DNA of 32,849 bases from JAAYZM01 sp964510785 (GTDB lineage: Bacteria; Actinomycetota; Actinomycetes; Actinomycetales; Cellulomonadaceae), in NCBI GenBank assembly GCA_964510785.1, contig CAZECM010000031.1, positions 1-32,849 of the forward strand, read 5' to 3'. A model generated the notes under the pieces. It made no database searches and was not told the origin of the DNA. It saw only the letters and a list, made by a program, of their open reading frames with translations. This document shows positions 8,029-14,726 of the stretch, in pieces. The translations under genes were made by a program, and so were the position numbers. The stretch's first letter is position 1. Every line of letters begins with the position of its first letter.

Positions 8029-8439
8029 CTAGAGGGTGGTCTTCAGGCGCGAGATGCGACCGAGCAGCCCGTTGACGAACGCGGGCGAGTCGTCGGTGGA
8101 CAGCGACCGCGCCATCTCGACGGCCTCGTCGATCGCGACCGGGTCGTCGACCTCGTCGTTGAAGAGGATCTCCCACGCGCCGATGCGCAGCACGGCGAGG
8201 TCCACGGCGGGCATCCGTTCGAGGGTCCAGCCCTGCGCGTACGTCACGAGCGCCTCGTCGATGCGCTCGCGCTCGGCGCACACGCCTTCGACGAGGTCGA
8301 CGGCGTACTGGGGCAGCGCCGTCTGCGTGCCGGACTCCACGAGCCGGTCCGCGAGCAGCGTGATGGGATCGAGGCCGCGCTGGCCCGCCTCGAAGAGGAC
8401 GTCGACGGCGCGTTTGCGTGCCTTGGTACGGGAGGCCAC
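8029..8439 (-). CDS. nusB: Transcription antitermination factor NusB
   Basis: RNA-binding protein that, with NusE (S10), forms the rRNA antitermination complex. The protein has 136 residues, normal length, opening MASRTKARKRAVDVLFEA and containing the conserved LAVLRIGAWEILF and VAIDEAVEMA...FVNGLLGRI segments. The GTG start at 8439 lies 2 bases after the efp stop, so efp and nusB are one operon. In Streptomyces the next genes would be bldD and pyrR; here the subtilases and the cyclic di-GMP enzyme come between nusB and pyrR. Confidence 0.97.
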   Translation of the reverse strand: MASRTKARKRAVDVLFEAGQRGLDPITLLADRLVESGTQTALPQYAVDLVEGVCAERERIDEALVTYAQGWTLERMPAVDLAVLRIGAWEILFNDEVDDPVAIDEAVEMARSLSTDDSPAFVNGLLGRISRLKTTL

Positions 8440-8441
8440 CG

Positions 8442-9005
8442 TCAGTCGTTCACACGGCCGAGGTATGAGCCGTCACGCGTGTCGACCTTGACCTTCGTGC
8501 CGGTCTCGAGGAACAGGGGCACCTGGATCTGGTAGCCGGTCTCGACCGTCGCGGGCTTCGTGCCACCCGTGGAGCGGTCGCCCTGCAGGCCCGGGTCGGT
8601 GTGCGTGATCTCGAGCACCACCGAGGGCGGCAGCTCGACGTACAGCGGGATGCCGTCGTTCGTCGCGACGAGCGCGTTGAGGGACTCGAGCATGAAGTTC
8701 GCGGCGTCGCCCACCACGGTCTCGCTCACGGTGATCTGGTCGTAGGTGTCCGTGTCCATGAACACGAAGTCCGTGCCGTCGCGGTACAGGTACTGCATCT
8801 CGCGGCGGTCGACGCTCGCCGTCTCGATCTTCGCGCCGGCGTTGTACGTCTTGTCGACGATCTTTCCCGTGACGACGTTCTTCATCTTGGTGCGCACGAA
8901 GGCGCCACCCTTGCCGGGCTTGACGTGCTGGAACTCGGTGACGGCCCAGAGCTGGCCGTCGATGCGCAGCACGGTGCCGTTCTTGATGTCGTTCGAGGTC
9001 GCCAT
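8442..9005 (-). CDS. efp: Translation elongation factor P
   Basis: Relieves ribosome stalling at polyproline stretches by binding between the P and E sites. The protein has 187 residues with the three-domain EF-P layout. The tip-loop lysine is Lys32 in KPGKGGAF, and the C-terminal domain ends in VDTRDGSYLGRV. ATG 9005 follows AGGAAG at about 8 nt. No EpmA/B-type or YmfI modification gene is in view. Relevant clients may lie in this same window: the PilT homologue has a long proline-rich leader. Confidence 0.98.
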   Translation of the reverse strand: MATSNDIKNGTVLRIDGQLWAVTEFQHVKPGKGGAFVRTKMKNVVTGKIVDKTYNAGAKIETASVDRREMQYLYRDGTDFVFMDTDTYDQITVSETVVGDAANFMLESLNALVATNDGIPLYVELPPSVVLEITHTDPGLQGDRSTGGTKPATVETGYQIQVPLFLETGTKVKVDTRDGSYLGRVND

Positions 9006-9026
9006 AGTGTTCGCTTCCTGTGGGGG

Positions 9027-9045
9027 TGCGGGGAACCGCCCCGCA
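9027..9045 (-). repeat. Hairpin between SatD-unit membrane gene and efp
   Basis: TGCGGGG at 9027-9033 and CCCCGCA at 9039-9045 form a 7-bp perfect stem with loop AACCG. On the minus strand it lies between the stop of the small membrane gene (9098) and the efp start (9005). It may be a terminator or an efp leader structure. Confidence 0.45.
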
Positions 9046-9097
9046 GGGCGCTAGACCGCCGGAAAGTCTATCCGGTCCGGCGCCGGGCCGTTCGCGG

Positions 9098-9541
9098 CTA
9101 CCCGCCGGTCACCACACCGAGCAGTGCGAGCGCGACAAACCCGACCGCGGCGGACCACAGCAGCGAGGCGAGCGAGCCGATCACGAACCGTTCGGAGGCG
9201 GCCGGGTTGTCGCGCAGCTGGGGGAACCGGCCGAGGCCCTTGACGGCGACGACGACGGCGATCCCCGGGGTGAACCCCACGAGGATGCACCCCGTCACGG
9301 CGATCCGCTCGAGGATGCCGATCCACATCCCGCCGCGCAGCACGGCCCTCACCCGGGGGCTGTCCACGCCGTCTCCGTCGTCGGGCACGGTCGCCCGGGG
9401 CCCGCCGTCGTCGGCGGTCTTCCTCGCCTTGCGGTCCGCCGTGTCGATGTGCGCGAGCAGCCGTCCGGTCACCCAGCGCCCCACCCAGACGGACAGGGCG
9501 AGCGCGGCCACCCAGATCAGCACCTGCAAGAAGACCGTCAC
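9098..9541 (-). CDS. Small membrane protein paired with SatD (DUF3307 C-terminus-like)
   Basis: A 147-residue integral membrane protein. The GTG start at 9541-9539 overlaps the SatD stop as GTGA, so the two are translationally coupled. A hydrophobic helix covers residues 3-28; a charged, Asp-rich loop (35-65) follows; then come helices at about 75-103 and 118-145. The second half (ILERIAVTGCILVGF, AVKGLGRFPQL, ERFVIGSLASLLWS) resembles, from memory, the membrane tail of DUF3307 proteins, which are often found beside SatD. This is family recall, not a search. The typical N-terminal part of DUF3307 appears to be missing. Function unknown. Confidence 0.8.
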   Translation of the reverse strand: MTVFLQVLIWVAALALSVWVGRWVTGRLLAHIDTADRKARKTADDGGPRATVPDDGDGVDSPRVRAVLRGGMWIGILERIAVTGCILVGFTPGIAVVVAVKGLGRFPQLRDNPAASERFVIGSLASLLWSAAVGFVALALLGVVTGG

Positions 9542-10158
9542 GGGTTGTTCCCTTCTGCCTCGGCGAGCAGTCGCGCGGCCAGGGGGTGCACCGCGGACTC
9601 CTCGGCCCACATGGCGGCGCGCAGCCGTTGGCTCACCGCCTGCTCGGTGATGCCGAGCGACCTCGCCACATCCTTCTGGGTATCGGCGCCGGCCGCGAGC
9701 CGGTCGACGGCGACCCACCCCGCGTCGGTGCGCCGCGCGACGACGGCGCCCAGGAGCCGCAGCACGGACTCGGCCTCCGCGGCCCGCCCGACGTGCTCCC
9801 CCTCGACGGCGAGCGGCACGGCCGTGCCCTTGGACTTCGCGCGCTCGACGGCGGCGCGGGCGTGCACGAAGGCGGGGCCGCCGGCTTCGCGGGACGAGGT
9901 GGGCAGGGGTTCGTGGACGGGGCCGACGCCGACGCCGACGCTCCAGCCACCGATCCGCAGCAGCGCGAGCGCCACCTCGACCACCCGGGTCGGTTCGTCG
10001 AGCACGGCCTGGACCTCGTCCCCCACGGTGCGCTCGAAGCCGAGCACGAACCCCGCGGCCGGTGCGGCGTACCCGAGCGCGTCGAGGCGTCCGAGCAGCT
10101 CGACGACCTGGTCGCCCCGCCCCGTGCTGTCCTGCTGGTCCACCGTCATCACGAACAT
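9538..10158 (-). CDS. SatD-family protein with C-terminal helix-turn-helix
   Basis: A 206-residue protein. Residues 36-110 carry the signature I associate with the SatD family (acid-tolerance gene satD of streptococci): FVLGFERTVGDEVQAVL, then SVGVGVGPVHEP, then GGPAFVHARAAVERAKSKG. Residues about 159-182 (DTQKDVARSLGITEQAVSQR) form a clear helix-turn-helix, so DNA binding is plausible. The biochemical role of SatD proteins is not established. The ATG at 10158 is preceded by a strong promoter whose -10 ends 6 nt before it, implying a leaderless mRNA and supporting this start over Met at 10149. The upstream inverted repeats suggest autoregulation. It overlaps by 4 nt with the downstream membrane gene. 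Confidence 0.82.
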   Translation of the reverse strand: MFVMTVDQQDSTGRGDQVVELLGRLDALGYAAPAAGFVLGFERTVGDEVQAVLDEPTRVVEVALALLRIGGWSVGVGVGPVHEPLPTSSREAGGPAFVHARAAVERAKSKGTAVPLAVEGEHVGRAAEAESVLRLLGAVVARRTDAGWVAVDRLAAGADTQKDVARSLGITEQAVSQRLRAAMWAEESAVHPLAARLLAEAEGNNP

Positions 10159-10164
10159 GATTCA

Positions 10165-10193
10165 AGGGTAGACGCTTGATACCTACTAATCAA
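10165..10193 (-). promoter_or_regulatory. Leaderless promoter of the SatD unit
   Basis: Reverse strand: -35 TTGATT (10193-10188), a 17-nt spacer, -10 TACCCT (10170-10165), then 6 nt to ATG at 10158. Transcription should begin at or within a base of the start codon. The -35 overlaps one arm of the inverted repeat at 10175-10194. Confidence 0.75.
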
Positions 10194-10194
10194 G
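10175..10194. promoter_or_regulatory. Operator candidate 1 (CTTGAT-N8-ATCAAG)
   Basis: A perfect 6-bp inverted repeat, CTTGAT at 10175-10180 and ATCAAG at 10189-10194, with an 8-nt spacer. It lies between -10 and -35 and covers the -35 of the SatD promoter, so a bound protein would block RNA polymerase. Confidence 0.7.
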
Positions 10195-10203
10195 GCAAAG
10201 GGC

Positions 10204-10221
10204 TTGATTGTCGCTGATCAA
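10204..10221. promoter_or_regulatory. Operator candidate 2 (TTGAT-N8-ATCAA)
   Basis: Same half-sites and same 8-nt spacing as the repeat at 10175-10194, with an unrelated spacer sequence. The two dyad centres are 28 bp apart. The right arm overlaps the aroQ stop codon (10218-10220). Two copies with conserved arms and different spacers argue for a real protein-binding site. Confidence 0.7.
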
Positions 10222-10661
10222 TCCCGCGCGCCCGCGAGTGCGGCGAGCGCGAGCCGGTAGGAGTCCACGCCGAAGCCCGCCACCGTCCCCGTCGCAACGC
10301 CCCCGATCACCGAGTTGTGGCGGAACTCCTCGCGCGCGGCCGGGTTGGACAGGTGCACCTCGACGAGCCGCAGCCCGCCCTTCGTCACCTGGGCCGCGGC
10401 GTCGCGCAACGCGTAGGAGTAGTGCGTGAACGCGGCGGGGTTGAGGATCACGTCGGCGCGCGCGTCGACCGCCTCGTGGAGCCAGCCCACGAGCTCCGAC
10501 TCGTCGTCGGACTGTCGCACGTCGACGTCGAAGCCGAGCTCGCTCCCCCAGGTCTCGACCCGGGCGGCCAGCTCGTCGAAGCTCGCCGACCCGTACACCT
10601 CGGGCTCGCGTATCCCGAGCCGCCCGAGGTTGGGTCCGTTCAGCACCAGCACGTTTGCCAT
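10218..10661 (-). CDS. aroQ: Type II 3-dehydroquinate dehydratase
   Basis: Converts 3-dehydroquinate to 3-dehydroshikimate in the shikimate pathway; type II enzymes are dodecamers. From ATG 10661 (MANVLVLNGPN) the product has 147 residues, typical. Motifs: NGPNLGRLG, catalytic Tyr in PEVYG, NPAAFTHYSYALRD, EVHLSNP with HNSVI (catalytic His in the family), and GFGVDSY near the C-terminus. There is no good ribosome-binding site; instead TAGGGT (10673-10668) lies exactly 6 nt before ATG, so a leaderless transcript from its own promoter is possible, 66 nt after aroB ends. A TTG at 10667 would add two residues. Confidence 0.96.
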   Translation of the reverse strand: MANVLVLNGPNLGRLGIREPEVYGSASFDELAARVETWGSELGFDVDVRQSDDESELVGWLHEAVDARADVILNPAAFTHYSYALRDAAAQVTKGGLRLVEVHLSNPAAREEFRHNSVIGGVATGTVAGFGVDSYRLALAALAGARD

Positions 10662-10667
10662 GCCCAA

Positions 10668-10673
10668 ACCCTA
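10668..10673 (-). promoter_or_regulatory. -10-like box for leaderless aroQ
   Basis: TAGGGT on the reverse strand, 6 nt before the aroQ ATG at 10661. No good -35 is seen at 17-19 nt, so it rests on spacing and the lack of a Shine-Dalgarno. Confidence 0.4.
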
Positions 10674-10726
10674 GAGCACCGGCTCCGTGCGGATCGGGCA
10701 CGGCCGGCCGGGCCGGGGCGGTTGAG

Positions 10727-11851
10727 CTACAGCGAGACGATGCCCGACGACGGCGTCTCGTCGGCGATCTCCCCGTAGGCGGCAACCAGCAAGGACCCGT
10801 CAGGCCCCTCGAGCCGCGTCGGCGAGCCGATCGAGTCGAGCACCACGAACCGCAGCAGGTCCCCGCGCGACTTCTTGTCCCGGCGCATCGCGGCGAGCAG
10901 CTGCTCCCAGCGGTCGGACCGGTACGTCACGGGCAGCCCGAGCGCGCGCAGCACGTCGCGCTGCCGGTCCACCTCGGCCTCGGAGAGCCGCCCGGCGAGC
11001 CGCGACAGCTCCGCCGCGTACACCATCCCGACGGACACCGCGGCCCCGTGCCGCCACGAGAACCGCTCCACGTGCTCGATCGCGTGGGCCAGGGTGTGCC
11101 CGTAGTTGAGGATCTCGCGCAGGTGCGACTCGCGCAGGTCCTGGCCCACCACGTCGGCCTTGACCTGGACGGCCCGCTCCACGAGCTCGCGGATCACGGG
11201 CGCCAGGGACGCCGACGACGCCGCCCCCTCCGCGCCGAGCTCCCCCGCGAACTCCTCGACGAGCTCGAGGATGCGCACGTCCGAGATGAACCCGGCCTTG
11301 ACCACCTCGGCGAGCCCGGCCACGAAGTCCCAGCGCGGCAGCGTCTCGAGGGTCGCGAGGTCGCACAGCACGCCAGCCGGCGGGTAGAACGCCCCGACCA
11401 GGTTCTTGCCCTCGGCCGTGTTGATGCCCGTCTTGCCTCCCACGGCGGCGTCGACCATCGCGAGCAGGGTCGTAGGCACGTGCACGACGGCGATCCCCCG
11501 CAGCCACGTCGCAGCGACGAAGCCAGCAAGGTCCGTCGTGGCCCCACCACCGAGCGACACCACGGCGTCCGAGCGGGTGAAGTCCGACTGCCCCAGCACC
11601 TGCCAGAGGAACGCGGCGACCTGGGCGGTCTTCGACTCCTCTGCCTCCGGCACCTCGGCGAGCACCACCTCGTAGCCGTGGGTGAGAAGGTCCTCCCGCA
11701 TCGCCTCGGCACTCGTGGCCAGCGCCCCGGGGTGCACGAGCAGCACCTGGCGCACCTTGTCCCCGAGCAGCCCGGGCAGCTCTCCCAGCAGGTGCCGCCC
11801 GACCACCACGTCGTACGGCCGCTCCCCCTCGACCTTGATCCGCGTGTTCAC
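10727..11851 (-). CDS. aroB: 3-Dehydroquinate synthase
   Basis: Second step of the shikimate pathway: DAHP to 3-dehydroquinate, using NAD and a divalent metal. The GTG start at 11851-11849 overlaps the aroK stop (GTGA); the frame is open further upstream but that part is aroK antiframe. Length 374 residues, normal. Motifs: nucleotide-binding SLGGGATTDLAGF (99-111), VPTTLLAMVDAAVGGKTGIN (125-144), ILNYGHTLAHAIE and HGAAVSVGM, which hold metal-ligand histidines, plus EVVKAGFI. The coupling with aroK indicates one operon, with aroQ 66 nt downstream. Confidence 0.97.
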   Translation of the reverse strand: MNTRIKVEGERPYDVVVGRHLLGELPGLLGDKVRQVLLVHPGALATSAEAMREDLLTHGYEVVLAEVPEAEESKTAQVAAFLWQVLGQSDFTRSDAVVSLGGGATTDLAGFVAATWLRGIAVVHVPTTLLAMVDAAVGGKTGINTAEGKNLVGAFYPPAGVLCDLATLETLPRWDFVAGLAEVVKAGFISDVRILELVEEFAGELGAEGAASSASLAPVIRELVERAVQVKADVVGQDLRESHLREILNYGHTLAHAIEHVERFSWRHGAAVSVGMVYAAELSRLAGRLSEAEVDRQRDVLRALGLPVTYRSDRWEQLLAAMRRDKKSRGDLLRFVVLDSIGSPTRLEGPDGSLLVAAYGEIADETPSSGIVSL

Positions 11852-12423
11852 CGGCCCAGCCTCTCCTCGATCTCGCGCGCGACGCCCCGCGGCCCGCGGT
11901 CGTCCGTCAGCACCACGTGGTCCGCGACCCGCTCGTACACCGCGCGTCGGGCCTCCATGAGCTCGAGCCACTGCTTGCGCGGGTTGCCCAGCAGCAGCGG
12001 CCGCGACTGGTTGAGCCCCACGCGAGGCGCGGCGGCGGAGAGCGTCACGTCGAGGAAGACGACCACACCGCCGCGCGCCCGGTACCGCCCGAGCGCATCC
12101 TCGGTGAGCGGGTCCATGACGGCGCCCCCACCGAGCGCGAGCACCCCGAGATGCTCCTCGAGCGCCCGGACCACCGCTTCGCGTTCGAGCTCACGGAACC
12201 GGGGCTCGCCGTCGTCCACGAAGACCTCCGCGACGGACTTGCCCGCGACCTGCTCGACGTCGGTGTCCGTGTCCCGCAGCGCGAGCCCGAGCGCGTTAGC
12301 GAGGTGTCGTCCCACGGTGGACTTCCCCGCCCCCGGCGGGCCGACAAGAACGACGACGGGGCCCGACGACGACGGCGCGTCGCCCGGGGCCGCGCTCCCT
12401 ACCGAGCTGTCATGGTGTGGCAC
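11848..12423 (-). CDS. aroK: Shikimate kinase
   Basis: Phosphorylates shikimate at the 3-hydroxyl using ATP. The 191-residue product has a short Ser/Pro-rich leader, then Walker A GPPGAGKST at 28-36, the shikimate-binding Asp in RDTDTDVE, FRELEREAV and LALGGGAVMD, and a lid-region Arg in NQSRPLL. The start is GTG 12423; no Shine-Dalgarno is seen, but TAGCGT lies exactly 6 nt upstream, so the message may be leaderless. Its stop overlaps the aroB start. The -10-like box is built over the stop codon of the vapC remnant. In related actinobacteria aroC directly precedes aroK; here about 6 kb separates them. Confidence 0.96.
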   Translation of the reverse strand: MPHHDSSVGSAAPGDAPSSSGPVVVLVGPPGAGKSTVGRHLANALGLALRDTDTDVEQVAGKSVAEVFVDDGEPRFRELEREAVVRALEEHLGVLALGGGAVMDPLTEDALGRYRARGGVVVFLDVTLSAAAPRVGLNQSRPLLLGNPRKQWLELMEARRAVYERVADHVVLTDDRGPRGVAREIEERLGR

Positions 12424-12429
12424 GCCTGA

Positions 12430-12435
12430 ACGCTA
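12430..12435 (-). promoter_or_regulatory. -10-like box for leaderless aroK
   Basis: TAGCGT on the reverse strand, 6 nt before the aroK GTG at 12423. Its TAG is also the stop codon of the vapC remnant. A weak TTCGAT is about 19 nt upstream as a possible -35. Confidence 0.45.
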
Positions 12436-12655
12436 CCCGTCCAGCAGCCCCTCGATCGAAACCCGCCGCAGTCCGGGCACGCCGTCGAACGCCCGGTCGG
12501 GCGAGACGATGGTGCAGGAACTCCAGGACCATCTCGATGCTCACGTGGAGCCGGACTTCTTGCGCCCCGACGAGACCGAGCAGAGCACGCGCCGGCTCCC
12601 GCATGGGATGGGCACCACCAAAGGCGTAGACCAGCACCGCGGTGTCGGCGTAGAG
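12433..12655 (-). pseudogene. VapC-like PIN-domain toxin remnant with internal deletion
   Basis: On the reverse strand from 12655 one frame reads LYADTAVLVYAFGG, then EVRLHVSIEMVLEFLHH, which is the start of a VapC PIN domain with its first acidic residue. Near 12510 the frame stops making sense, and the next frame continues as CTIVSPDRAFDGVPGL then RRVSIEGLLDG and a TAG at 12435-12433, which is a typical PIN C-terminus (SPDRAFD is the conserved acidic end). The two halves are about 47 and 25 residues, so roughly 50 central codons are gone and the frame is shifted. No ATG, GTG or TTG precedes LYADT in frame before an unrelated frame. No vapB antitoxin is visible. Non-functional. Confidence 0.75.
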
Positions 12656-12668
12656 GTCGAGTACTCGG

Positions 12669-13042
12669 TCACGCCCAGGGCGCGACGACGACGGCCACGA
12701 TCAGCCCGCCCACGAGTCCCGCCCAGACGAGCGCGATCACGCCACCACGTCGGACCCACCGGGCGGTGCTCCACCGACGCGTGGGCCCGCCGGAGCCGAT
12801 GCTGAGCGCCCAGTCGCGCGCCTCGGCGGCCACGGCGCCCCAGTACAAGCTCTTGACGAGGTTCGCGATCACGACGGCGGCCACGAGCACGACCACGCCG
12901 CCGATCGCGCGGTTCGTGCCTCCGACCGCGTCGCCGGCCTGGCCGCCGAGCAGCTCCCACCACCGGGTCCACTGCTCGCCGGCCCACGTGGCGGCGGTCT
13001 CTGCCCAGTCGCCCACGCCACGCAGCCACGCGCCGAGCGCCA
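12669..13042 (-). CDS. C-terminal part of the membrane hydrolase (after the assembly gap)
   Basis: An open frame running from the gap edge to a stop at 12669, reading ALGAWLRGVGDWAETAATWA and on to a C-terminal IVAVVVAPWA. Two hydrophobic segments are clear: one near VVVLVAAVVIANLVKSLYWG and one at GVIALVWAGLVGGLIVAVVV. It has no credible start of its own (a GTG at 13016 is internal-looking). It is most simply the tail of the hydrolase at 13053-14541. The two frames agree if the true gap length is a multiple of 3, not the 10 N shown. The stop lies just upstream of the vapC remnant. Confidence 0.7.
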
Positions 13043-13052
13043 NNNNNNNNNN
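13043..13052. other. Assembly gap (10 N)
   Basis: Ten undetermined bases, a conventional placeholder. The 12 bases just left of the gap (13031-13042, CGCCGAGCGCCA) recur exactly at 13080-13091 on the right, which may have caused the break. Confidence 0.98.
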
Positions 13053-14541
13053 AGGCCGGCTCGCGCGTCGGCACGTCGTCGCCGAGCGCCATGACCTGTG
13101 CGCCGCACGCGGCCACGAGCACCACCCCGCTCACCGTGGCGAGCCCCCGGCATGCGAACGACACCCAGTCCCGCCGCGACCACGGCGTCCAGTTGGGCCC
13201 CTCCCCGGCCGGGTCGTGCAACGTCTTGCGTGCGCGCACCCCGCGCGTGGCCCCGAGCCTCGACGGCGCGTCGAGCCCGGACGTCACGTGGGCGAGCACG
13301 CGGGGCACGGACTCGTTCCAGTCCTTCTCGTAGTAGACGTGGTCGAGCACGAACGCCATCCGCCCCGGCACGGTCTGGCCCAGGTAGGAGCGTCCCGGCG
13401 TCGCGACGGGCCGCCCGTTGTGGACGGGGTCGAACGGCGCCCACACGTCGAGCCAGCTCACGTCAGGCACGGTCCCGGGGGTCGGCGTCCTGCCGAGACG
13501 CTTCACGCTCGCCGAGCCCGCGATCAGGAGCAGCACGAGCGTCGCGACGTTCACTGCGCCCGGTGCGATCAGGAGCCCCGTCCACCCGAACCGCCCGTGG
13601 ATGGGGAACGCGAGCAGCCACGAGAGCGCCGTGGCGAGCACGGGGATCAGGGTCCAGCGCGGGAACTCGAGCAGCCGCATGTCGTGCAGCCGGCCGTGGG
13701 CGCCGCCGAGCGTCGTGAGCCGCCGCGGCCGCAGCGCGGACGGCATCCGTAGCAGCACGGCGTGGGTCAGCGCGGCACCCTGTGAGTGCGCGAGCACGTG
13801 CACGTCCTCGACCCCGGCACGTGCGACCTCGAGCCGGATGCGCTGATCGATGCGCTCCTCCATCGCACCGCGGGCCACCGGGCTCGTCAGGAACGTCGAG
13901 ACGTCCCCGACCTGGGCACTCACCACAGAGAGCACGCGAATCACCGCGTTGCGCACCGCGTCGATCGGGATCAGGCCCACGATCAGGGAGAGCACGGCGA
14001 GGACGACCACGAGGGGACCGGCGACGCCGAGCAGCACGAGCCCGCCCAGCAGGTAGAGCACGGGGCCGACGACGTCCGCCGACGACGTCGCCCGGTGCGC
14101 CGCGGTGTCCGCCATGGTCATCTTGGCCTCGGCACCCTGCTCCCCCATCGTCTCTTTCGCCGCCTTCTCCAGGTACCGGTGGGCGCGCCGGGACAGGAAC
14201 ACCTGGGCGTGCGCGAGGCTCGGTCCATACCAGAGCAGCCAACGCAGCACGCTCATGGCTCCGGGCGGCACGAACGCGTCGGCCCACCGCGCCTCGACCA
14301 CCCGCAGCCGCAGCACGGGCTCGAGGACCACGGGTTCCTGCGCCGTCCCTGGCCCGCCGACGACGAGGGTGGCGCAGTTCTCGCCGTCGTCGGCGTCGAG
14401 GCGGTTCTCGATCACTTCCGCGCGGCGACCCTGCGCGTCGAGGAAGCGCAGAAAGGACTCGATCCACGCCGTGGCCGTGGCACCGGCGGACTGCTGACCG
14501 ATCCCGTGCACCACCACGACGGTCCGCTGCGGGACTGTCAT
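13053..14541 (-). CDS. Membrane alpha/beta-hydrolase-like protein, N-terminal part up to the gap
   Basis: Starts at ATG 14541 (MTVPQRTVVVVHGIGQQ); VHGIG is the strand-loop typical of alpha/beta hydrolases. The nucleophile elbow AHSQGA places Ser253 at the centre of GxSxG-like HSQGA. A long hydrophobic block (157-192) precedes the elbow and two further membrane segments follow it (LIPVLATALSWLLAF; VNVATLVLLLIAG), so this is a membrane-inserted esterase/lipase-like enzyme; DPVHNG could hold the acid. Substrate unknown. There is no Shine-Dalgarno, but GATAAT lies exactly 6 nt before ATG, suggesting a leaderless message. The tail is cut by the gap; the probable remainder is 12669-13042. Whole length would be about 620 residues. 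Confidence 0.8.
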
Positions 14542-14547
14542 GGGTAG

Positions 14548-14553
14548 ATTATC
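14548..14553 (-). promoter_or_regulatory. -10 box for leaderless hydrolase mRNA
   Basis: GATAAT on the reverse strand (one mismatch to TATAAT) is followed by 6 nt and the ATG at 14541. No clear -35. The remaining spacer 14554-14726 must also hold the divergent promoter of the fibronectin gene, but nothing definite is seen there. Confidence 0.5.
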
Positions 14554-14726
14554 CCGGTTTGTGCGCCCGTGCGCGACCTGTCGCGACGTCACGCCCCGGA
14601 ACACGGCCCCGGTTCCCTTCGTCGGCATCGGAAGTTTGTGCAGGTTCATGCGCATGGCCCCTTGAGAACCGGACGGATCGTGCCGATGGCCAAGGAGCGA
14701 CACCTGTCCCGTCCATGGAGGAACCC

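Noticed and set aside
13782..14714. Upstream extension of the fibronectin protein frame
   Set aside because: Arg/Pro/Ala-rich antisense of the hydrolase; the signal peptide and ribosome-binding site place the start at 14727.
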